From positions 248,001-312,000 of the forward strand of contig JAHPZE010000003.1 in assembly GCA_019058365.1 (NCBI GenBank): a DNA stretch of 64,000 bases. Direction: 5' to 3'. This stretch comes from Promethearchaeota archaeon. Its GTDB lineage: Archaea > Asgardarchaeota > Lokiarchaeia > Sigyniarchaeales > SOKP01. Shown piece by piece: positions 38,338-45,994 of the stretch. Numbering within the stretch: position 1 is the stretch's first letter; each line of letters opens with the position of its first letter. Position numbers and translations under genes: made by a program. The notes beneath the pieces were generated by a model that was not told the origin of the DNA, did not search any database, and was given only the letters and a program-made list of their open reading frames with translations.

Positions 38338-38478
38338 TTGATTAGAATTTCTCAATCTTTAGGTCATTATGAATTAAAAACAGCAATTAATTCGGTTGTA
38401 TCAGAAGAAGAAGGATTGTATGGGTCAATACGTGGGAAACTTGATATCATATTTGACCAGATTTCTAATTTCGGATAG
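38338..38478 (+). pseudogene. Remnant of the V4R protein's C-terminal tail (left half)
   Basis: A 46-codon frame reads ...GHYELKTAINSVVSEEEG... then GSIRGKLDIIFDQI and stops shortly after. It matches the last ~45 residues of the intact V4R protein ending at 36618 almost residue for residue, until the match breaks at about 38463. No start codon or upstream V4R sequence is present. It is therefore a broken duplicate, and it is antisense to the 3' part of the MNT ORF. Confidence 0.8.
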
Positions 38479-38666
38479 AATTTTTTTCGACTAGGATTAC
38501 CTGAAACTGCTAGTATTACATCTTGATCACTGTCAGGTCTATGTTCTTGTTTAGCTCGTGAACCTGCGGGAGTAATTTTCGCTAAACCTAGTTTAGAATT
38601 CTTTAACACGTTGGTAATGCTTATCAATTTTTTTTTGTAATGTTCATTTGGTAATTCTTGCTTCAT
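38367..38666 (-). pseudogene. Truncated nucleotidyltransferase (MNT-like) ORF
   Basis: 99 codons. Residues ~30-68 carry a nucleotidyltransferase start, AGSRAKQEHRPDSDQDVILAV, with the GS and DxD metal-binding residues (in the form SDQD). From about 'FYPKLE' onward the frame simply reads through the antisense of the V4R tail remnant, so the native C-terminal part is lost. The ORF is probably not functional as an enzyme. A possible HEPN-like partner gene lies divergently at 38776; MNT-HEPN pairs are known toxin-antitoxin modules. Confidence 0.6.
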
Positions 38667-38775
38667 GAGTAAAAATAAATCACTTACCTATTTATAACAT
38701 AACACCTTTAGTTTCAAATTGGAAATGATTTAAGTAATTTATTAGATTAGTTTAATATATATTAACATTAACACA

Positions 38776-39693
38776 ATGAGAAATTCAAGAATGGATATGG
38801 GAAATATTCGCGAAGTTGGTAATAATTTATTACAAAAACATGCGATTTTATATAAGAAATTGATTCAAATTCCAGAATCAAGAGAATTGATTTTCCTTAT
38901 TGACATTGAGAAAGATCTTAATATTGGAAAACCTCGTTTCCTAAATAGAAAATACACATGGTCTAAAGAATTATTAACAAAATTACACGATCACCTGGAA
39001 GATGTGTGGAGTTTTTTTGATTCATATTCACATTGGGTAGACAATTCTTTGATATCAATTATTTCATATACTAAAAGAAGTGAATCCAAGAAGTCAATTA
39101 TTTTTTTATTAGAAAATGATGTATGGGAAACTGATGAAGTTTATGGTGATTATGTAATTGAGAAAATGGAAAGCTTCACAATGGTTAGCTATTTTCGTTT
39201 CAATAAGAAAATGAAATCTTTTAAGATTGATACAATTGAGAATTCAAAAATTGAGAATTGGATATGTAATGATGTGTTTACACAAATTCAACAACAATTC
39301 TCTTACATCTGTTCTAAGATAGAAACTGAAATTAAAACCTGTATTGAGGAAAAATATCACAAAAAACCAAAATTATTGATTACATCTGATTATTTCAAGG
39401 AACAACTAAATAAAACTAAAGAAATGGCAGAATATTGGCCTGAGGCAGCTTTTTTAAGTATAGGGCGAATTTGTGAGATGTGGTTACTTACACAACTTAA
39501 TCTGGAAAGTACTGGATTTAATCAGGATTTACTAAAATTAGCTGAGAGATATAATATAGTTGACAAACACGAGTTCAAATTTTTAAAGAAAATTAGGAAA
39601 AACTACAATGATTTGAAACATAAGCGATATTATAATATAGACAAAGGTTTAATATTCAGCTTAATCAATTTTTTTTTAAAAATATTCAAATAA
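38776..39693 (+). CDS. Unknown protein with possible HEPN-like C-terminal helical domain
   Basis: 305 residues, cytosolic. The N-terminal two thirds are alpha/beta without recognisable motifs. Residues ~215-305 are helical: 'WPEAAFLSIGRICEMWLLTQL' and then 'FKFLKKIRKNYNDLKHKRYY'. The latter resembles, but does not strictly match, the R-x4-6-H ribonuclease motif of HEPN domains (here the spacing is longer). HEPN proteins pair with MNT nucleotidyltransferases, and a truncated MNT ORF lies divergently 110 bp away. Fragments of a V4R tail lie on both sides, so the unit may be an insertion. Function not established. Confidence 0.5.
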   Translation: MRNSRMDMGNIREVGNNLLQKHAILYKKLIQIPESRELIFLIDIEKDLNIGKPRFLNRKYTWSKELLTKLHDHLEDVWSFFDSYSHWVDNSLISIISYTKRSESKKSIIFLLENDVWETDEVYGDYVIEKMESFTMVSYFRFNKKMKSFKIDTIENSKIENWICNDVFTQIQQQFSYICSKIETEIKTCIEEKYHKKPKLLITSDYFKEQLNKTKEMAEYWPEAAFLSIGRICEMWLLTQLNLESTGFNQDLLKLAERYNIVDKHEFKFLKKIRKNYNDLKHKRYYNIDKGLIFSLINFFLKIFK

Positions 39694-39763
39694 CAATAAG
39701 TACTTCAAAAGTGATTTTGCTATAGAAACCAATTGGAAATCCTAAATTTTGGCTAATATCTTT

Positions 39764-39808
39764 GTTTTTGATAATATATTCGATCAAATTCAAGAAATAA
39801 GAAAATAG
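39764..39808 (+). pseudogene. Remnant of the V4R protein's C-terminal tail (right half)
   Basis: The frame reads ...FDNIFDQIQEIRK followed by TAG, matching the last 13 residues of the intact V4R protein (LDNIFDQIQDIRK) with one conservative change apart from the first residue. It supplies exactly the end that the left remnant lacks; both share the IFDQI codons. Confidence 0.65.
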
Positions 39809-39838
39809 AATGTAATTTCGTTAAATTCACATTCCACA

Positions 39839-41290
39839 TTATTTCATATTTTTTTTGTTACCATTCTTAATTTCTTTATTCTTGTAGATTTCATAAAACC
39901 AATTAACTATATATTGAAAGAAAAATCGTTCACGAAGAACATCATAATGAGATTTTTCTTTTAAACTTGTTAATTTTGCTATGTCTTCTGATTTTAATTT
40001 TCCTTCAACAATTAAATTCATTCGAACTTTGTATTGATCAATCATTTTTATAGGGCGTAAAATTGCTGAAATTGCATCTGATATTTTATCTATTAATTCA
40101 TTAAACTCATTCTTAAAAAAATATCGATGATCAATATCATTTACTAAAAAATTTTTCACATTTTTTAATATTACTTCTTTTTTGTGATAATTAATTAACT
40201 CTTCTTTACTCAAACTCTCTACAAGAAAATCAATTAATCTGTTAATTGTATTTTTTTTAATGGAAAACTTTAATAACTCGGTTTGCAACTTTTTGATGAA
40301 CTGCTTCTTCAAAAATTCTTTAAATTTAATTATGATAGCCTTATTCTGCCTATTATCTGAACAGATTTCAATAACTTCTCCTTTAGGTGTAGAATATGTA
40401 AAACCTAAACCTTGTGGACCCAAACCTCCAAGAAGAACCATTGATAAGCTATAAAAATTATAATTATCCTTGTCTAAAATTTTCTCTAAATTTTTTGAAA
40501 TGTTTCTAGGAGAGACAAGGTGTTTTTTAATTTCACGGTGCTCATGTTCTTCTTCTATATCATAATAATATGTCCGATATTTATAAAGAACATCAAATTC
40601 GAGGAGATCTTTAGCTTTAGTCGGGAACTGGTCTTTTTGCTTTTCGAATTGATAATTGTTAAATAGAAAGTTCTTTTCAAAAATATTAACAAAGTTATCT
40701 ATAGGACTTAAATATCTAATGTTGAGGCCATAAATGGTATATTGGTCAAAAAAAATGTTTTTAATGAAGTGTATTAATCCATTGTGATCGGGAAAATAAG
40801 AAATTGGACTTTTAACAAAATAATTGTAAAGATCTCTAGGCATTATTTCATAAACATATAATATAAATGAATTCGATACTTTACCAAACAAGTCATTCAA
40901 ATTTGCCATGAATAACCTGTCTTCCTTGAGATGCCTAAGTTCTTGTCTTTCAAATTCAGTGATTTCTTTCTCTAATAAACTGTATTCATTAAAGAATCTT
41001 AAAATGTCAATAATCTCTCCTAATGCTGAGGTTTGATATCCAGTAGATATTTTATCGGTACAGATCAATAGCAATTCTGAAATAATATTGAAGCGGTTGG
41101 GAATTTTTTTTACATCCATAAAAATATTAAATTCAACAGATGCATTGAATAGAATTCTAAAACCCTCAAATTGTCCAGATTTAAGACATATTGAAAGTTC
41201 TTCATAATATCTCTTTTCAAGCAATTTTTGGTTTTCTATTCTTAAAATTTTTGATTTCAGCTGTTCAAAAAGCTGGTTTGATGGCATCAT
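39839..41290 (-). CDS. Hypothetical protein, 483 residues
   Basis: A large cytosolic, mostly helical protein rich in Phe, Tyr, Asn and Lys. There is no signal peptide, membrane helix or catalytic motif I can identify. A short glycine-rich beta segment 'MVLLGGLGPQGLGFTYSTPKGEVIEI' (about 287-312, shown here in two parts of one strand pair) lies in the middle. Two Met codons start the frame (41290 and 41287). It lies next to the rearranged V4R/MNT region and may be part of the same accessory stretch. No function is assigned. Confidence 0.55.
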   Translation of the reverse strand: MMPSNQLFEQLKSKILRIENQKLLEKRYYEELSICLKSGQFEGFRILFNASVEFNIFMDVKKIPNRFNIISELLLICTDKISTGYQTSALGEIIDILRFFNEYSLLEKEITEFERQELRHLKEDRLFMANLNDLFGKVSNSFILYVYEIMPRDLYNYFVKSPISYFPDHNGLIHFIKNIFFDQYTIYGLNIRYLSPIDNFVNIFEKNFLFNNYQFEKQKDQFPTKAKDLLEFDVLYKYRTYYYDIEEEHEHREIKKHLVSPRNISKNLEKILDKDNYNFYSLSMVLLGGLGPQGLGFTYSTPKGEVIEICSDNRQNKAIIIKFKEFLKKQFIKKLQTELLKFSIKKNTINRLIDFLVESLSKEELINYHKKEVILKNVKNFLVNDIDHRYFFKNEFNELIDKISDAISAILRPIKMIDQYKVRMNLIVEGKLKSEDIAKLTSLKEKSHYDVLRERFFFQYIVNWFYEIYKNKEIKNGNKKNMK

Positions 41291-41363
41291 ACAATTAATT
41301 TAATAGAAGAATTAAAACAAAATAAAACTATTGCTTTCTTATCGAAGATAATATCAGATTAGA

Positions 41364-41735
41364 CTAATCTAATAATTCAGCGATTTTTTTTGAAACACTT
41401 TGGATATTTAAAAAAACCATCCCTAATGAAGCATCACTTTTTGCAAGAGTGCATAAGATAGCGTTTTCCCCCGCTTTGGATAAAATTATTATCCCCTCAA
41501 CACCTTCTATAAGAATTCTCTTTAGATCTCCTCGAGCAAGTTCTTCTACCGCACGTTCTGAAACACTTAATATAGCAGCACTCATTGCACTTACGATCCC
41601 ATCATTAACATCTCTAGCAAGAACAGAACAGATGGGTAAACCCTGTACGCTAACAATAGCGCTGCCCTGAATATCGGAGTTGACTGCTTCCATTCGCCTC
41701 AAAAGGTCGATGAGTTCACTGATGTTTTCGCTCAA
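41364..41735 (-). CDS. Roadblock/LC7 domain protein
   Basis: A 123-residue single-domain protein with the roadblock pattern: 'SAIVSVQGLPICSVLARDVNDG' strand-turn-strand (split here), a long central helix with 'AMSAAILSVSERAVEEL', a strand 'RILIEGVEGIIILSKAG' and the last helix. Roadblock proteins bind or regulate small GTPases (MglB, Ragulator, dynein light chains) and are abundant in Asgards. It starts at TTG 41735; no ATG is in frame and no clear Shine-Dalgarno is seen. Partner GTPase unknown. Confidence 0.9.
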   Translation of the reverse strand: MSENISELIDLLRRMEAVNSDIQGSAIVSVQGLPICSVLARDVNDGIVSAMSAAILSVSERAVEELARGDLKRILIEGVEGIIILSKAGENAILCTLAKSDASLGMVFLNIQSVSKKIAELLD

Positions 41736-41900
41736 AGATTTATCAACTTAAACAAATAGTAGGTTATTGATCTAATAAGATAATAATATAATAATATTAT
41801 TTTTATTTTTAATTTTAATCTAATTTTAATATTAAGTTTATTAATAAAGTTAATACTTATTTAAAAAATATTTTTATCAAAACCCACATTAATTATTACA

Positions 41901-42878
41901 ATGACTGAGAATGAAAATTTAAAAAGTAATATTCAAGAAGAAAAAAGTAAGGAAGAGTTGGATAAAGAAAAAGAAGAAAAATTTAAAATTGAATCCCTTC
42001 GAAAAGCCGGAAAAATTGCTCAAGAAGTAAAGAAGTATATTGCACCAAAAATTAAAGTAGGTGTAAAAGTGTTTGATTTAATTTCTGAAATTGAAACAAA
42101 AATTGAGGAATTAGAAGGTTTCTGTGCTTTTCCCGCAAATATATGTATAAATAATATTGCAGCGCATTATACATCTCCTATAAGAGATGATGGGTTAGAA
42201 ATAAAAGAAGGAGATTTAGTTAAAGTTGATTTAGGAGTCCATATAGATGGATATCTCGTGGATACCGCCTTTTCTGTAAATTTTAGTGAAGAAGAATCCC
42301 TTCAGAATATTATACAGGCGACTGATGTTGCACTTGGAGCTGCAAAGATGATAGCTAAACCAAAAATTAATACTCGAGACATTGGTAAAAAAATTGAAGA
42401 AATTATTAAAGGCTTTAATTATAACCCAATTAGAGAACTTGGAGGTCATCAAATTGAAAGATGGATTGTTCATGGTGAAAAACAATTACCTGAATTAGGA
42501 TCTCAGGGTGGTGATATAATGGAAGTCGGTGAAGTTTTTGCTATTGAAATATTTGCTAGTACTGGTGAAGGATCAGTTCATAACACCCAGTATTCATATA
42601 TTTATGAACTTAATCCTTATGCTGGGCGAGTACCATTACGTAGAAAAACATCAAAACAACTCCTTGGCTTTATAAATAAAAATTATAATACTTTACCATT
42701 TGCAGAGAGATGGTTGGCAGAAGAATTTAGGATGGGGGTAGCTTTTGGACTTCAAGAGTTAATACAACAAGGGAAATTACAGGTACATTATGTATTAGCT
42801 GAAAAAAAAGGTATTAATGTAGCCCAAATAGAGGAAACTATCCTAATAACTGAAGATGGATTCGAACAATTAACATAA
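41901..42878 (+). CDS. map: Methionine aminopeptidase, type II
   Basis: Removes the initiator Met from nascent proteins. 325 residues. The five metal ligands are seen: D110 and D121 in VDLGVHIDGYLVDTAF, H183 in LGGHQIERW, E216 in FAIEIFAS and E311 in IEETILI. The type II-specific helical insert between the third and fifth ligands is present, matching archaeal/eukaryotic MetAP2. An unusual Lys/Glu-rich N-terminal extension of ~30 residues precedes the catalytic domain, reminiscent of the charged leader of eukaryotic MetAP2. The gene is followed 41 bp later by a glycosyltransferase. Confidence 0.96.
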   Translation: MTENENLKSNIQEEKSKEELDKEKEEKFKIESLRKAGKIAQEVKKYIAPKIKVGVKVFDLISEIETKIEELEGFCAFPANICINNIAAHYTSPIRDDGLEIKEGDLVKVDLGVHIDGYLVDTAFSVNFSEEESLQNIIQATDVALGAAKMIAKPKINTRDIGKKIEEIIKGFNYNPIRELGGHQIERWIVHGEKQLPELGSQGGDIMEVGEVFAIEIFASTGEGSVHNTQYSYIYELNPYAGRVPLRRKTSKQLLGFINKNYNTLPFAERWLAEEFRMGVAFGLQELIQQGKLQVHYVLAEKKGINVAQIEETILITEDGFEQLT

Positions 42879-42919
42879 AATACTCAATAGTAATACTTAC
42901 AAGAATTTAATAATTTAAT

Positions 42920-44023
42920 ATGAACAAATTAAATATTTGCCTTATTTCTTTAACATTTGCTCCTGATACTCAAGATGGAGCAGCTAAATTTTTTACCGGG
43001 ATATATAACTTTTTAAAAAATCAAGGTCATAATGTTAAAGTAATTACGGGGAAATGGAATATAGAACTTTCAGATCCAAATCTACTACAAATCAATATAG
43101 TTAGAAGACGATTTTTTTGGTTTCCGCAATTTAATTTACATGTTATAAATTATCTAAAAAAAAATGAATTTGATATAATTCATGGAAATAGCCCAAAAGG
43201 AGTTTTACCTATAATATTAGCTAATCAGAAACAATTCATATCTACAATTCATGATTTAGGTCCATTTGAGACAAGCTTTACAAGAATTCCAATAGAAAAA
43301 TTCTTGATTAAATATGCAGTTAACAAATCTACTTATATTACAACATGTTCTGAATTTATTAGACGGGAGATTAAATATTACATACCTAACATTGACATTA
43401 ATAAAATTTTCAATCTCTATTCTGCGATTGAAGAAAAATATAAACCCCTTCCTAAAGAAGCTCAAAAATTAAAAGAAAAACTAAATATTAAAGGTCCAGT
43501 TCTTCTATATATCGGGCGTATAGCTAAATATAAAGGAGTAAATGATATTATTAAAGCTTATAAAATAGCAAAGAAAGAGATCCCCGAACTCAATTTAGTT
43601 ATGGGAGGTAAACCAGATTTTTATATGGAAAAAATTTACAAGGAATGGAAGCAGAAATTCAAGGATATTTACTTTGTTGGTTTTATTGCTGAAAAAGAAA
43701 TTCCAGCATATTTTTCAATGGGTGACATATTCGTAACATATTCTTATGCTTCAGAAGGTTTTGGTTTAACACCAATCGAAGCAATTGCTTGTGGAACACC
43801 TGTTATTTGTTCATCATTGGTTGCTTATAGAGAAGTTTTAAAAGATCATGCTATTTTAGTGTCTCCTAAAAATCCTAAAGAATTGGCAAAAGAAATAGTC
43901 AATTTATTGAAAGATGACTCGAAAAGGCAATTATTAATCAAGAAAGCACAGAAATTTATAAAAAGATATTCCTGGGATGAGGTTGGTAAAAAACTTGAAA
44001 TTCTTTATCAAAAATTTATTTAA
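42920..44023 (+). CDS. Glycosyltransferase, GT4 family
   Basis: 367 residues, GT-B fold. The N-terminal domain begins with a 'FAPDTQDGAAKF' loop. The C-terminal domain holds the sugar-nucleotide site: LLYIGRIAKYKGV (195-207) and the EX7E motif EGFGLTPIE (279-287) followed by ACGTPVI. Soluble, acting at the inner face of the membrane. Donor and acceptor cannot be told. Its closeness to a second GT-B-like gene (DUF354), a GPT-like enzyme and a ribophorin-like protein suggests glycan or glycolipid assembly. Confidence 0.92.
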   Translation: MNKLNICLISLTFAPDTQDGAAKFFTGIYNFLKNQGHNVKVITGKWNIELSDPNLLQINIVRRRFFWFPQFNLHVINYLKKNEFDIIHGNSPKGVLPIILANQKQFISTIHDLGPFETSFTRIPIEKFLIKYAVNKSTYITTCSEFIRREIKYYIPNIDINKIFNLYSAIEEKYKPLPKEAQKLKEKLNIKGPVLLYIGRIAKYKGVNDIIKAYKIAKKEIPELNLVMGGKPDFYMEKIYKEWKQKFKDIYFVGFIAEKEIPAYFSMGDIFVTYSYASEGFGLTPIEAIACGTPVICSSLVAYREVLKDHAILVSPKNPKELAKEIVNLLKDDSKRQLLIKKAQKFIKRYSWDEVGKKLEILYQKFI

Positions 44024-44050
44024 AATAAATAAACATTATTCAGTAATTAT

Positions 44051-45160
44051 TTATTTAGCTTTTAATTTACTTTTTACGTGCTTGAAGCAAATTTTATTGG
44101 GATTTTCAAATTGATTAATTTTTTTCTTAAACGAATTTTTCTTAAATCTCTCTGCAGTAGGACCATGATTAAGGATATCTATAGTTCTTTCAATTATTTG
44201 ATTTGACTCTTGTAAGTGTTCTAAAGGAAAACCATTTTTTATTAAAAATTTGTCCTGTGGTGCTGATTCTCCGGGGAAAAATTCAATACTAGGCACATTC
44301 AATAAACTTGATTCTCTCACAATTGTCCCCCCTCCGCTAATTACTAATGCTCCATAGAAACACAAATCCACAATATTTGGTAAATACTGAGTTATGATAA
44401 TATTATTTTCTTTACTAAGATTTTTAAGTCCTTTTGAGAGAAAGAGTTCTTGTTTTCTTGAACGAACTAAAAGAAAGTATTTATAATTTGGAAATTCTTT
44501 GAAAATTGGAGGAAAAAATTTTTTAATCTGAGTTTCTTCGGGTTTAATTTTATGAATGAGATATGAAGCATAAGATGGTTCAGTTCTTATTATCACATAT
44601 TTTCCTACCTCTAGATCAAAATTCTTAGGAATATTTGGATTAGGAGTAAATTCCGAAATCCAAGCAATTTCATCAAGTCCATTATACCTTATAATTTTCT
44701 CCGGGTCAGCATAGAGTTTTACATATAATTCTTTCGGTATACATTCTGGAGTGATTATATTTCCTATAAATGGATGGATTAATTTGCATACAGGTTCATT
44801 TCGAGGTTCGTCATTCATCCCTATAGAAGGAATTTTTAATCCATATGCGATTCTCGTCCCTTCTACAGATAAAAAAGTTACAAAATAATCAGGAGAAAAT
44901 TTTTTTATTATTGGAAAAAGAGTCTTCAAACGATCTATATATGTTTCTAACTTATTTTCTAATTTTTCACCACCATGCATTCCAATCTTTTTATATCTTA
45001 TTTTAGAATCATCTAGAATTTGATAAGTTGAATCATAATCTCGAGCAGTAGTTAATAACTCAGCATCTTCGTTTTCAAACATTTTTAAGAGAGAATTAAA
45101 CATTATTGCAGTTTTGGGTTGTTCAACATCAATCCAAATTCTCTTTCCAGAAAGACTCAT
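44051..45160 (-). CDS. DUF354-family GT-B-fold protein
   Basis: About 369 residues. 'KRIWIDVEQPKTAIMF' at the N-terminus and 'LVISGGGTIVRESSLLNVPSIEFFPG' near 285-310 are the hallmarks of archaeal DUF354, which has a glycosyltransferase/UDP-GlcNAc-2-epimerase-like fold. I take ATG 45160; the frame can be extended three codons to a GTG at 45169. It converges on the GT4 gene. Enzymatic activity of the family is not established to my knowledge. Confidence 0.85.
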   Translation of the reverse strand: MSLSGKRIWIDVEQPKTAIMFNSLLKMFENEDAELLTTARDYDSTYQILDDSKIRYKKIGMHGGEKLENKLETYIDRLKTLFPIIKKFSPDYFVTFLSVEGTRIAYGLKIPSIGMNDEPRNEPVCKLIHPFIGNIITPECIPKELYVKLYADPEKIIRYNGLDEIAWISEFTPNPNIPKNFDLEVGKYVIIRTEPSYASYLIHKIKPEETQIKKFFPPIFKEFPNYKYFLLVRSRKQELFLSKGLKNLSKENNIIITQYLPNIVDLCFYGALVISGGGTIVRESSLLNVPSIEFFPGESAPQDKFLIKNGFPLEHLQESNQIIERTIDILNHGPTAERFKKNSFKKKINQFENPNKICFKHVKSKLKAK

Positions 45161-45286
45161 TGTAAACACAAAAATGATAACAATGTTTTATTTTTTTTTG
45201 TAAATGATATTATTTTTATTTAAAAATTTGACGCGTTATGAGATCTGAAATTATCAATAATCTTTAAGGTCTGAGTGAAAAAAAAC

Positions 45287-45580
45287 CTAATTCCCACAAA
45301 TGCAAGGATTTGATTTACACTTAACGCATACATCAGGATATTTTTTTGAAATTGCAGATTCAAGATCGATATCTAGTAAATTTGCTATAGAATTTGTCCA
45401 AGCAATAATATCTGATAATTCTTCTGAGGCATCATTCGTGTTAATTTCCTTACTTCTTAAAATACGAGCAAATTCACCAATTTCTTCTATCAACCAAATA
45501 AAAGTAGCATCAATCCCTCTACGTTGGTCTGCCTTGAAATAAAGATCTTTAATTAAATTCTGAAATTCTGAAATTTTCAT
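45287..45580 (-). CDS. MazG-like nucleotide pyrophosphohydrolase
   Basis: 97 residues of the all-alpha NTP-PPase fold. The metal-binding residues EExxE (E32, E33, E36) and ExxD (E54, D57) are intact. Such enzymes hydrolyse (d)NTPs to the monophosphate and pyrophosphate, often for house-cleaning. After the catalytic helices a short Cys-rich tail, CVKCKSNPCICGN, could bind a metal, which is not usual for minimal MazG proteins. It lies 34 bp downstream of the Sec61-beta gene on the same strand. Confidence 0.88.
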   Translation of the reverse strand: MKISEFQNLIKDLYFKADQRRGIDATFIWLIEEIGEFARILRSKEINTNDASEELSDIIAWTNSIANLLDIDLESAISKKYPDVCVKCKSNPCICGN

Positions 45581-45614
45581 TCATTTTCAACAATAAACAG
45601 TTATTTATCATAAA

Positions 45615-45836
45615 TTATCCCCCACCGGGTATGAATAACCAATCAAACACACCTACGTGTGCTAATATTACAATTAGTATTAGAGTTACCGATAATATAA
45701 CTGTACTTATAGGCCCTATTTTAATCCCAACTGAGCTATCTTGAAAAAATCTCATCAATCCTGCTCCTCCCATTGGCATCGGGGCACTACCACTTCTTCT
45801 TTTTTTACGTCTTGACTCAGTTCCACGAGATGACAT
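45615..45836 (-). CDS. Preprotein translocase Sec61-beta subunit
   Basis: 73 residues: a basic/Ser-Gly N-terminus, an 'AGLMRFFQDSS' amphipathic segment and a single C-terminal membrane helix (about 47-66), the standard form of archaeal/eukaryotic Sec61-beta (SecBeta), a tail-anchored subunit of the SecYEbeta channel. It is divergent from the ribophorin I-like gene across a 158-bp spacer. In eukaryotes Sec61 and OST work together at the ER membrane, so this neighbourhood is notable. Confidence 0.93.
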   Translation of the reverse strand: MSSRGTESRRKKRRSGSAPMPMGGAGLMRFFQDSSVGIKIGPISTVILSVTLILIVILAHVGVFDWLFIPGGG

Positions 45837-45994
45837 AATTTAAAATATTACTAAAATTTGTAATAACTTTGTTTTAGATTAATTGCCAAAACCATATAAA
45901 ATTTTATCTTGATATTAAAAAAAAAAATTGGAAAATTTTTATATCTTGTTTTAATTATTTTTAGATAATTTAAAGCACAAAATGTTGTCATTTA

